Source: Tsukamurella sp. M9C
GTDB lineage: Bacteria; Actinomycetota; Actinomycetes; Mycobacteriales; Mycobacteriaceae
DNA length: 36,210 nt
NCBI RefSeq assembly: GCF_020169415.1
Contig: NZ_JAIULG010000053.1
Location: 1-36,210, forward strand
Direction of reading: 5' to 3'
The stretch's first letter is position 1; every line of letters begins with the position of its first letter. The position numbers and the translations under genes are program-made. Of the stretch, positions 1-5,850 are shown piece after piece. The notes beneath the pieces were generated by a model. It was not told the origin of the DNA. It saw only the letters and a program-made list of their open reading frames with translations, and did no database searches.

Positions 1-762
1 GGCCGCCTGCGGGGCCGCGGGGGCACCCTTGATCTGGCCGCTGGCCTGCATCGACGCGCGGATCTGCTCGAGCCGCGAATGGCCGGCCATCTGCACGGTG
101 GCGTTCTGGACCTCCATCATGCGTCCCTGCACCGAGTTCTGCGCCAGCTCGGTGGAGCCGAGGGCGTTGGCGTAGCGGCGCTCGATCTTCTCGCGGACCT
201 CGTCGAGGTTGGGGGTGTTGCCCGGGGCCGCGAGCTGACCCATCTGGTTGAGCGACGCGGAGACCTGCTCCTGCATCTTCGCCTGCTCCAGCTGGCTGAG
301 CAGCTTGGTGCGCTCGGCGAGCTTCTGCTGCAGCTGCATGGCGTTCTGCTCGACGGCGCGTTTGGCCTGGCCGGCGGCCTGCAGCGACTGGTCGTGCAGC
401 CCCTTCAGGTCCTCGACGCTCTGCTCGGCGGTCACCAGCTGCGCGGCGAAGGCCTCGGCGGCGTTGGTGTACTCGGTGGCCTTGGCGACGTCACCGGCGG
501 CGGTCGCCTGGTCGGCGAGCTGCACGGCCTGACGGGTGTTCGCCGACAGCTTCTCGACCTCGGCGAGCTGACGGTTCAGCTTCATCTCGAGCTGACGCTG
601 GTTGCCGATGACGGCCGCGGCCTGCTGCGAGAGCGCCTGGTGCTGGCGCTGCGCGTCTTCGATCGCCTGCTGGATCTGCACCTTCGGATCGGCGTTCTCG
701 TCGATCTTCGAGTTGAACAGCGCCATCAGGTAGTTCCACCCCTTGACGAACGGGTTAGCCAT
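1..762 (-). CDS. pspA: PspA/IM30 family envelope-stress protein (35-kDa antigen homologue), 3' end cut off by window
   Basis: The first 254 codons are visible and the C-terminus runs off the left edge. The protein begins [19 protein letters not shown], an amphipathic N-terminal helix. A long Gln/Glu/Lys/Ala-rich coiled coil follows (about residues 25-190), then an Ala/Gln/Pro-rich tail. This is the PspA/IM30/Vipp1 (ESCRT-III-like) architecture and matches the mycobacterial 35-kDa antigen Rv2744c, which is about 270 aa. Family proteins bind stressed inner membranes from the cytoplasmic side. The ATG start is set by a strong GGAGGAG Shine-Dalgarno 8 bases upstream. clgR lies directly upstream on the same strand, as in mycobacteria, where ClgR activates this gene. 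A perfect 13-bp hairpin separates the two genes and could uncouple their expression. Identification is firm; regulation is inferred. Confidence 0.93.
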   Translation of the reverse strand, partial: MANPFVKGWNYLMALFNSKIDENADPKVQIQQAIEDAQRQHQALSQQAAAVIGNQRQLEMKLNRQLAEVEKLSANTRQAVQLADQATAAGDVAKATEYTNAAEAFAAQLVTAEQSVEDLKGLHDQSLQAAGQAKRAVEQNAMQLQQKLAERTKLLSQLEQAKMQEQVSASLNQMGQLAAPGNTPNLDEVREKIERRYANALGSTELAQNSVQGRMMEVQNATVQMAGHSRLEQIRASMQASGQIKGAPAAPQAA

Positions 763-927
763 CGTCAGTTCTCCTCCGCCTCGATACGTCCATCGCCGAA
801 CCCACGTTCGGCCGTCCGGCGACCGCCGGACTCGTGCTTATCAATCTATCGGCAAACGACCCTGTTGCGCCGCCCTGGTCGCGGGTTCGGGGGAAATCCC
901 CGAACCCGCGGACCGGTCGTCTCAGGG
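763..927 (-). promoter_or_regulatory. clgR-pspA intergenic leader with three stem-loops
   Basis: These 165 bases hold three hairpins. The largest is a perfect 13-bp stem (880-892 with 898-910, 5-base loop). The others are a 7-bp stem (814-820 with 825-831) and a 6-bp CCGAAC/GTTCGG palindrome (796-801 with 806-811). A TANNNT-type hexamer TAGATT (848 to 843, minus strand) could be a separate pspA -10. The large hairpin lacks a U tract but could terminate part of the clgR transcripts or protect the pspA mRNA. The hairpins are seen directly; their roles are inferred. Confidence 0.55.
880..910 (-). terminator. 13-bp GC-rich hairpin between clgR and pspA
   Basis: Arms 880-892 (CGCGGGTTCGGGG) and 898-910 are perfect complements around a 5-base loop, starting 18 bases after the clgR stop. 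It has terminator strength for a GC-rich actinobacterium but no U run. It may be a partial terminator or attenuator, or an RNA-stability element. Confidence 0.5.
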
Positions 928-1203
928 TCAGGCGGCGGCGAGCGCGGGCGCCGGGATCACCATGGTGGGGATCGGGCGCATCGATACGCTGGCCTGGGCC
1001 ACCACGTCGGCCACGTCGATGGCAAGCGCGCCGCAGATCGCGGCCAGCAGCTCGCTGGACGCCTCCTTCTGGCCGCGCTCGACCTCCGACAGGTAGCCGA
1101 GGCTGACCTGTGCCGCCGAGGAAACGTCTCGCAGCGTGCGACTCTGACGCACCCGGGTCTTGCGCAGGTTCTCGCCGATCGCCTCGCGAAGCAGTAGAGC
1201 CAT
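928..1203 (-). CDS. clgR: ClgR, Clp protease gene regulator (XRE family)
   Basis: A 91-aa helix-turn-helix protein beginning [17 protein letters not shown]. The XRE HTH is at about residues 20-55, with the family-typical [20 protein letters not shown]. ClgR activates clp protease genes and, in mycobacteria, the psp genes. The ATG follows a GGAGGTGAG Shine-Dalgarno, which rejects a longer upstream reading running into cinA. As I recall, mycobacterial ClgR is somewhat longer (about 110 aa), so the region after the HTH is short here. The protein ends in ALAAA. In other actinobacteria, C-terminal alanines of ClgR are a ClpP degradation signal, so the tail fits conditional proteolysis. It sits 28 bases after cinA and has its own ECF-type promoter. 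Confidence 0.9.
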   Translation of the reverse strand: MALLLREAIGENLRKTRVRQSRTLRDVSSAAQVSLGYLSEVERGQKEASSELLAAICGALAIDVADVVAQASVSMRPIPTMVIPAPALAAA

Positions 1204-1231
1204 GCTCACCTCCGTCTTGGTTACTGTCCAG

Positions 1232-1735
1232 TCAACGCGGGGCGGGCCCGGAAGGTTCCCGATTCGCCGAAACCCGCGCGGTGAGCTCCCGCAGGGCCGC
1301 CTCGACGGTCCCCCGGCGGACGTTCGCCCGGTCACCGTCGAGCTGCAGGGTTGTGACGGACGTGCCCGACGGGCCGGATATCCCCAGGTGGACGGTGCCG
1401 ACGGGCACCCCGTCCTGTTCGGTGGGGCCGGCGACGCCGGTGAGCCCGACGCCCCAATCCGCCCCGCAGCGCGTCCGCGCACCGTCGGCGAGGGCGCGCG
1501 CGGTCCCGGGATGGACGGGTCCGTTGCGCTCCAACTCGCCCGACGGGACGCCGGCCAGACTCGCCTTGAGGTCGGTGGCGTAGACGATGAGGCCGCCGCG
1601 CAGCACGGCGCTGGCGCCGGGAACGTCGGCGACGGTGGCGGCGAAGAGGCCGGCGGTGAGCGACTCGGCCGACGCGACCGTCTCGCCGCGCTCGGCGAGG
1701 GCGGCTACCAGGCGGGCGGCGTCACTTGCGGCCAC
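1232..1735 (-). CDS. cinA: CinA C-terminal-domain protein (nicotinamide-nucleotide amidohydrolase, PncC type)
   Basis: A 167-aa stand-alone CinA C-terminal domain. The SAESLTAG motif (residues 22-29) supplies the catalytic serine region, and [10 protein letters not shown] follows near residue 100. The family deamidates nicotinamide mononucleotide to nicotinate mononucleotide in the cytoplasm (pyridine nucleotide salvage). The N-terminal molybdopterin-binding-like half of long CinA proteins is absent, as in E. coli PncC. The GTG start overlaps the end of pgsA by 14 bases, so the two are probably translationally coupled. The gene sits between pgsA and clgR, as in many actinobacteria but not M. 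tuberculosis. Confidence 0.88.
   Translation of the reverse strand: MAASDAARLVAALAERGETVASAESLTAGLFAATVADVPGASAVLRGGLIVYATDLKASLAGVPSGELERNGPVHPGTARALADGARTRCGADWGVGLTGVAGPTEQDGVPVGTVHLGISGPSGTSVTTLQLDGDRANVRRGTVEAALRELTARVSANREPSGPAPR
1233..1260 (-). promoter_or_regulatory. SigE-type ECF promoter of clgR
   Basis: On the minus strand GGGAAC (1260 to 1255) is followed 17 bases later by CGTTG (1237 to 1233). This fits the mycobacterial SigE/SigH class consensus (GGAAC about 16-19 bases before CGTT). The -35 lies inside the 3' end of cinA and the -10 overlaps the cinA TGA stop, so transcription would start about 20-25 bases before clgR. SigE control of clgR is established in M. tuberculosis; here it is inferred from the motif. 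Confidence 0.72.
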
Positions 1736-2300
1736 GCCACCAGCTCAGCAGGTAGTCGACGCCGGTCGCGACGGTGACGATCACGGCCGCGCCCATGGCG
1801 ACCTGGCTGGGCACGTCCATCCACGCCGGCAGCGGCATGAGGTACAGCCCGATGGCGATGGTCTGCAGCAGGGTCTTGAGCTTGCCGCCGCGGCTCGCGG
1901 GGATCACGCCGTCGCGGATGACGGCGAACCGGAAGGCGGTGATGCCGAACTCGCGGGCGAGGACGATCAGGGTGACCCACCACGGGAGCTCGCCGAGCAC
2001 GGACAGGCCGACGAAGGCGGCGCCGGTGAGCGCCTTGTCGGCGATGGGATCCATGAGCTTGCCGAAATCGGTGATGAGTCCGTAGCGGCGCGCGATCTGG
2101 CCGTCGACCCGGTCGGTGAACATCGCGGCGGCGAAGACCGCGAAGGCGATCCAGCGCCAGGTCGTCGAGTGCCCGCCGTCGACGAACAGGGCCGCGAGGA
2201 AGACGGGGACGAGTACGATCCGGAGCACCGTCAACCCGTTCGCGACGTTGACGTTCGAGACAGGTGTGCTCGCGGGCTGCACGCCGTCCGTTGCACTCAC
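1722..2300 (-). CDS. pgsA: CDP-diacylglycerol-glycerol-3-phosphate phosphatidyltransferase family protein (PgsA3-like)
   Basis: A 192-aa integral membrane CDP-alcohol phosphatidyltransferase. The full catalytic signature D-x2-D-G-x2-A-R-x8-G-x3-D-x3-D is present (D63, D66, G67, A70, R71, G80, D84, D88), flanked by several hydrophobic helices. The family forms phosphatidylglycerophosphate from CDP-diacylglycerol and glycerol-3-phosphate, feeding phosphatidylglycerol and cardiolipin synthesis. Its position beside clgR and argA matches PgsA3 (Rv2746c). The GTG start has no Shine-Dalgarno but lies 7 bases after a TAGGCT -10 hexamer, so the mRNA is probably leaderless. The exact lipid product could differ among PgsA paralogues. 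Confidence 0.9.
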   Translation of the reverse strand: MSATDGVQPASTPVSNVNVANGLTVLRIVLVPVFLAALFVDGGHSTTWRWIAFAVFAAAMFTDRVDGQIARRYGLITDFGKLMDPIADKALTGAAFVGLSVLGELPWWVTLIVLAREFGITAFRFAVIRDGVIPASRGGKLKTLLQTIAIGLYLMPLPAWMDVPSQVAMGAAVIVTVATGVDYLLSWWRGRK

Positions 2301-2307
2301 GCCGATC

Positions 2308-2313
2308 AGCCTA
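2308..2313 (-). promoter_or_regulatory. Leaderless -10 hexamer of pgsA (TAGGCT)
   Basis: TAGGCT reads on the minus strand 7 bases before the GTG of pgsA, with no Shine-Dalgarno between. The divergent argA promoter lies 30 bases away. Confidence 0.6.
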
Positions 2314-2343
2314 TCGGTACGCGGAATCGGCGGCTCTGCGCGC

Positions 2344-2349
2344 TACAGT
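2344..2349 (+). promoter_or_regulatory. Leaderless -10 hexamer of argA (TACAGT)
   Basis: TACAGT lies 8 bases before the argA GTG with no Shine-Dalgarno. The 57-base pgsA/argA gap is a divergent pair of leaderless promoters. Confidence 0.6.
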
Positions 2350-2357
2350 TTCCTACC

Positions 2358-2864
2358 GTGACCACCGACCACGACGATGTGCTGCGCCGCGCCCGGACCT
2401 CCGACGTCCCCGCGATCAAGCGCCTCATCGACGTCTACGCGGGCAAGATCCTGCTGGAGAAGAATCTGGTCACCCTGTACGAGTCGGTACAGGAGTTCTG
2501 GGTGTACGAGGTCGACGGCGTCGCCGTGGGCTGCGGCGCGCTGCACGTGCTGTGGTCGGACCTGGGCGAGATCCGCACCCTCGCGGTCGACCCGACGGTG
2601 AAGGGCCACGGCATCGGGCACAAGATCGTCGCCCGCCTGCTCGACGAGGCGCGCGCGTTGGAGCTGAGCCGGGTGTTCGTGTTGACCTTCGAGACGGCCT
2701 TCTTCGGCCGGCACGGGTTCGAGGAGATCGACGGGACGCCGGTCAGCGCCGAGGTCTACAACGAGTTGTGCCGCAGCTACGACGAGGGTGTCGCGGAGTT
2801 CCTCGACCTGTCGTACGTCAAGCCCAACACGCTGGGCAACACCCGCATGCTCGTCACGCTGTAG
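2358..2864 (+). CDS. argA: N-acetylglutamate synthase, actinobacterial GNAT type
   Basis: A 168-aa GNAT acetyltransferase closely resembling M. tuberculosis ArgA (Rv2747, 174 aa). The acetyl-CoA-binding motif A is RTLAVDPTVKGHGIGHKIV, and the C-terminus carries the family-typical FVLTFETAFFGRHGF and LDLSYVKPNTLGN. It makes N-acetylglutamate, the first step of arginine biosynthesis, in the cytoplasm. The GTG at 2358 begins VTTDHDDVLRRARTSD, lies 8 bases after TACAGT and has no Shine-Dalgarno; upstream in-frame starts would run back through pgsA antisense. It is divergent from pgsA, as in mycobacteria. Confidence 0.9.
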   Translation: MTTDHDDVLRRARTSDVPAIKRLIDVYAGKILLEKNLVTLYESVQEFWVYEVDGVAVGCGALHVLWSDLGEIRTLAVDPTVKGHGIGHKIVARLLDEARALELSRVFVLTFETAFFGRHGFEEIDGTPVSAEVYNELCRSYDEGVAEFLDLSYVKPNTLGNTRMLVTL

Positions 2865-2898
2865 CGCCCGCGGTCCACCCAGGGCGACGCGCGTCCGG

Positions 2899-3297
2899 TC
2901 AGGCCTGCGGCGTGATCACCACGACGGTGTCGCCGTACGGCTGCGTCCGGCCCTTGAGCCTCGCGCCGATCGCGTTGAACATCTTCGACATCGGCACCTG
3001 GAAGCCGTACTTCGCCTTCACTGCCGCCTGCACGGCGTCGAACTCCGGCCCGCTCGAGACCAGCTGCGCCGTCCCGGCGGTCGTCGCCGCGCCGGCGGCG
3101 ATCGCGCCACGCTGGTTGCACGGCGTGATCTCGACGGCGGGATTGTTGCGGATCCGCTTGGCCTTCCCCGACGTGGAGGACGTCCAGAAGCCGATGCGGT
3201 CACCGTCGACGGGGACCACCCACACCGGAGTGGCGACCTTCTCGCCCGACCGACGGAACGTCGCGACGGAAATGGTCTTCTCGGAGCCCAGGGTCAT
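2899..3297 (-). CDS. PPOX-class F420/flavin-dependent oxidoreductase
   Basis: A 132-aa split-barrel protein starting MTLGSEKTISVATFRRSGEK. It has the PPOX-class pattern: a basic patch near TSSTSGKAKRIRNNPAVEI, then a C-terminal LKGRTQPYGDTVVVITP. Small proteins of this fold in actinobacteria bind F420 or flavin and reduce diverse substrates; the substrate here is unknown. I chose the ATG at 3297, 6 bases after TATGCT (leaderless), over a longer frame reaching 3378, whose N-terminal extension is Arg/Ala-rich and not family-like. The gene converges on argA with a 34-base gap in which I see no clear terminator. Confidence 0.78.
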   Translation of the reverse strand: MTLGSEKTISVATFRRSGEKVATPVWVVPVDGDRIGFWTSSTSGKAKRIRNNPAVEITPCNQRGAIAAGAATTAGTAQLVSSGPEFDAVQAAVKAKYGFQVPMSKMFNAIGARLKGRTQPYGDTVVVITPQA

Positions 3298-3303
3298 GGG
3301 GTC

Positions 3304-3309
3304 AGCATA
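3304..3309 (-). promoter_or_regulatory. Leaderless -10 hexamer of the PPOX gene (TATGCT)
   Basis: TATGCT on the minus strand lies 6 bases before the ATG at 3297, with no Shine-Dalgarno. It decides the start choice. Confidence 0.6.
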
Positions 3310-3473
3310 GCGCCAAGGTGCCGCCGAGAACCTCTTCACGGCCGCCCTGAACTGGGCATTCGCCCCACACCGGCACATTTTCAGCCGCCCCGCCGACGCG
3401 TCACCTTCACCGATTCACGACCGTCGATATCGCACAGTGAACCAATGCATACCGGGGTGTCGTGAGTGTGGTG

Positions 3474-3493
3474 AATCACGCCCAACCGTGATT
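3474..3493. promoter_or_regulatory. Inverted repeat upstream of the PrmC-like gene (possible operator)
   Basis: AATCACG (3474-3480) and CGTGATT (3487-3493) are perfect complements 6 bases apart, ending 10 bases before the GTG start of the methyltransferase. A bound repressor would cover its promoter. A chance repeat cannot be excluded. Confidence 0.35.
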
Positions 3494-3503
3494 GACTCCA
3501 CCG

Positions 3504-4235
3504 GTGAATGTGATCGGTGAGCTGCGCGCAGCCGGATGCGCCTTCGCCGAACGCGAGGCCGAACTGCTGGAGGACGCGGCGGCGTCCGGGCCCGACCTCG
3601 AGGCCCTCGTCCGGCGGCGGTGCGCGGGCGAACCGTTGGAGCACCTGCTCGGCTGGGTCGAGTTCCGCGGCCGCCGGTTGATCGTCGGCCCCGGCGTCTT
3701 CGTCCCCCGCCGGCGCACCGAGCTGCTGTCCGAGCTCGCCGACGGCAGCGGCGTCCTCGTCGAGCTGTGCTGCGGCGCCGGTCCGATCGTGGCGACCGCC
3801 GCCGCCGCGAAGACCTACGCCGCGGACATCGACCGCACCGCCGCCGAGTACGCCGCGCGCAACGCCCCGGAAGCGACGGTCCTCGTCGGCGACCTGTTCC
3901 GCCCGCTTCCCGGGGTGCTGCGCGGAACCGTCGACGTGATCGCGGCGAACGCGCCGTACGTTCCGACCGCGGCGATCCGGACGATGCCGCCCGAGGCCCG
4001 CGACAACGAGCCGCACCGGGCGCTGGACGGCGGGCCGGACGGTCTGACCCTGCACCGGCGGATCGCTATGGACGCGCCGCTCTGGCTGCGCCCGGGCGGC
4101 CGTGTGCTCATCGAGACCGGGCGCCAGCAGGCCACGTACACGGTGGCCGCGCTGCGCGCCGTGGGCCTGGACACGTACATCGAGATCGACGACGAGCGGC
4201 AGGCCACCGTCGCCGTCGGCGTCAAGCCGACCTGA
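3504..4235 (+). CDS. PrmC-related putative protein-(glutamine-N5) methyltransferase with NAPY motif
   Basis: A 243-aa class I SAM methyltransferase resembling PrmC/HemK. A helical N-terminal region includes RRRCAGEPLEHLLGWVEFRG. The SAM-binding motif I is VELCCGAGPI. The catalytic NPPY of true PrmC is replaced by NAPY (AANAPYVPT), with RALDGGPDGLTLHRR following as in the family. This matches the actinobacterial PrmC-related family of unknown substrate (TIGR03704 type) rather than the release-factor enzyme. The start is uncertain: GTG at 3504 or 3510, or TTG at 3492. None has a Shine-Dalgarno, and the hexamer before 3504 (TTGACT) fits the -10 consensus poorly. Confidence 0.82.
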   Translation: MNVIGELRAAGCAFAEREAELLEDAAASGPDLEALVRRRCAGEPLEHLLGWVEFRGRRLIVGPGVFVPRRRTELLSELADGSGVLVELCCGAGPIVATAAAAKTYAADIDRTAAEYAARNAPEATVLVGDLFRPLPGVLRGTVDVIAANAPYVPTAAIRTMPPEARDNEPHRALDGGPDGLTLHRRIAMDAPLWLRPGGRVLIETGRQQATYTVAALRAVGLDTYIEIDDERQATVAVGVKPT

Positions 4236-4263
4236 CGCCCGCGCCCCCCACCGCGTGCGGGCG
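4236..4263 (+). terminator. Possible terminator after the PrmC-like gene
   Basis: CGCCCGC (4236-4242) pairs with GCGGGCG (4257-4263) around a 14-base loop, starting immediately after the TGA stop. The stem is GC-only with no U tract. Confidence 0.4.
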
Positions 4264-4282
4264 CCCCGTCACGAACTCCGCG

Positions 4283-4580
4283 TCAGGACACCGCGGCCCG
4301 TCGGTCGCTGAGCAGCGCGACCACCGACTCCACCACCGCCACCGGTGCGGTCACGACGTCGTGCCAGGTGAAGGCGAGAACCGTCATTCCGAGCCGGGCG
4401 AGGGCGTTCCGCTTGTCGTGGTCGGCCTGGAAGCGCACCGCGTCCCAGTCGCGCCCACTCGCCGCGGCGCAGCCGCCCGTCCACCTGGCGCGGCGACAGC
4501 CCGCACGCCTTCGCCTGCGCGACCGTGATCACCCCGTCGTTGTCGGCCACGATGCGGCTGACGTCCTTCGACTCGCCCAT
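4283..4580 (-). pseudogene. Remnant of an AbiEi-type HTH / DUF559 endonuclease-like gene, internally deleted and frameshifted
   Basis: One minus-strand frame from 4580 gives MGESKDVSRIVADNDGVITV followed by AQAKACGLSPRQVDGRLRRG. This is the N-terminal winged-helix domain seen in AbiEi-like antitoxin-domain proteins fused to DUF559. After about 45 residues the frame is lost. The next frame picks up with GRDWDAVRFQADHDKRNALA and continues through MTVLAFTWHDVV to a TGA at 4283, a typical DUF559 C-terminus. Intact relatives are roughly 300 aa, so most of the middle, including the nuclease core, is gone. Both halves read across the same short sequence (GGGCGCGACTGGGACGCGG), where the junction lies. 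No clean start context is seen: a purine-rich AAGGAG lies only 1 base from the ATG. The gene is most likely dead. Confidence 0.72.
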
Positions 4581-4625
4581 ACTCCTTGGACGCACGGGAG
4601 GCCGACGAGGTTCCGCCGATACGAC

Positions 4626-4666
4626 TGTGCACCGTTGACCACCTCAGGGGTGGTCGACGGTGCACA
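4626..4666 (-). terminator. Terminator hairpin of terC
   Basis: An 18-base arm (4626-4643) pairs with 4649-4666 with a single T:G position and a 5-base loop, ending 10 bases beyond the terC stop. No U tract follows, as is common in actinobacteria. It may also serve the opposite strand. Confidence 0.72.
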
Positions 4667-4675
4667 ATGCGCGGG

Positions 4676-5707
4676 CTACTTCGTGTCGGAGTCCGAAGGC
4701 ACGTCCGACGACGCCTGCTCCCGGGCACCGTCGCGCTTGGACTTGATCAGCGAGGCGACGGTGGTGATCACCAGGACGCCCAGGATGACCGACAGGGACA
4801 GGCCGGTGGAGATCTCCGGCACCGCGAGGTGCTCGCCGCCGTTGATGAAGGGCAGCGTGTTCTCGTGCAGCGCGTGCAGCACCAGCTTCACGCCGATGAA
4901 GCCGAGCACGATCGACAGGCCGTAGGACAGGTACACCAGGCGGTCGAGCAGGCCACCGATGAGGAAGTACAGCTGGCGCAGGCCCATCAGCGCGAAGGCG
5001 TTCGCCATGAACACCAGGTAGGGCTCCTGGGTGAGTCCGTAGATCGCGGGGATCGAGTCGAGCGCGAACAGCACGTCGGTGAACCCGATGACCACCAGCG
5101 CCAGCAGCAGCGGGGTCGCGACCTTCTTGCCGTCGACCTTGGTGATCAGCTTGTCGCCGTCGTAGGTCTCCGTGGTGGGGACGATCTTCTTGAACAGCGC
5201 GGCGACGCGGCCCTCGCGCTCCTTCTCGTCCTCGACGGGCCCCTCGGGCGACGACGCCTCCTTGACCAGCTTGATCGCGGTGTACAGCAGGAACGCGCCG
5301 AAGATGTAGAACACCCAGGAGTAGGTGGAGATGGCGGCGGCGCCCACGGCGATGAAGCCGGCGCGCATCACGAGCGCCATCACGATGCCGATCAGCAGGA
5401 CCTTCTGCTGGTAGATCCGGGGAACCGCGAACTTCGCCATGATGATGACGAACACGAAGAGGTTGTCGACGGACAGCGCCTTCTCGGTGACGAAGCCGGC
5501 GAAGAACTCACCGCCGTACTGCGGTCCGGAGACCGCCCACACGCCGATGCCGAAGAGGATCGCGATGCCGATGTACACCGCAGACCAGAAGCCGGACTCC
5601 TTCAGCGAGGGCTCGTGCGGCGTGCGCACATGGCTGAAGAAGTCGAAGACGAAGAGGCCGAGAACGACCAGGATCGAGACGATCCAGACGACAGCAGAAA
5701 CTTGCAT
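4676..5707 (-). CDS. terC: TerC/Alx-family integral membrane metal exporter
   Basis: A 343-aa protein with about nine hydrophobic segments. Both family acidic motifs sit in membrane helices: EKALSVDN (E75, D81, N82) and DVLFALDSIPA (D211, D217). A charged cytoplasmic loop (about 150-195) separates the halves and the tail is hydrophilic. TerC/Alx proteins are linked to tellurite resistance and export Mn2+ or related metals, in some species metallating secreted enzymes. I chose the ATG at 5707, 7 bases after the GGAGGT Shine-Dalgarno. A GTG at 5716 lies inside that Shine-Dalgarno and cannot be the start. The mRNA leader is a yybP-ykoY riboswitch, so expression should rise with Mn2+, supporting a manganese role. 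Confidence 0.93.
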   Translation of the reverse strand: MQVSAVVWIVSILVVLGLFVFDFFSHVRTPHEPSLKESGFWSAVYIGIAILFGIGVWAVSGPQYGGEFFAGFVTEKALSVDNLFVFVIIMAKFAVPRIYQQKVLLIGIVMALVMRAGFIAVGAAAISTYSWVFYIFGAFLLYTAIKLVKEASSPEGPVEDEKEREGRVAALFKKIVPTTETYDGDKLITKVDGKKVATPLLLALVVIGFTDVLFALDSIPAIYGLTQEPYLVFMANAFALMGLRQLYFLIGGLLDRLVYLSYGLSIVLGFIGVKLVLHALHENTLPFINGGEHLAVPEISTGLSLSVILGVLVITTVASLIKSKRDGAREQASSDVPSDSDTK

Positions 5708-5714
5708 TGCATAC

Positions 5715-5840
5715 ACCTCCGGTACAGATCCGGAGGTCTCTCCCGACCCGAACTGCGGGTCCGGCGTGCCCGGGTGGATATCGATCCACCGTGCTGACGT
5801 TCACGCCGCGAGCGGGATACTCCCCTCACACATGCAAGCA
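5715..5840 (-). ncRNA. yybP-ykoY manganese riboswitch upstream of terC
   Basis: Read on the minus strand, the leader contains GGGGAGTA (5825 to 5818), ACGTCAGCAC (5800 to 5791) and a 7-bp hairpin (5773-5790 region). A 6-bp hairpin (5745-5761) and GAGAGACC (5742 to 5735) follow. These are hallmarks of the yybP-ykoY Mn2+ sensor, which often precedes terC/alx genes. The last stem pairs ACCTCCGG (5737 to 5730) with CCGGAGGT (5722 to 5715), and the latter contains the terC Shine-Dalgarno. This suggests translational control in which Mn2+ binding frees the ribosome site. Boundaries are approximate. Confidence 0.85.
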
Positions 5841-5842
5841 GG

Positions 5843-5850
5843 ACTGTATC
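5843..5850 (-). promoter_or_regulatory. Extended -10 promoter for the terC riboswitch transcript
   Basis: TGATACAGT on the minus strand (5851 to 5843) combines a TGN extension with TACAGT. It overlaps the ftsK TGA stop and would start transcription near 5836, just before the riboswitch. No good -35 is visible, consistent with an extended -10. Confidence 0.6.

Noticed and set aside
5708-5716. GTG at 5716 as the terC start
   Set aside because: It lies inside the GGAGGTG ribosome site; the ATG at 5707 has proper spacing.
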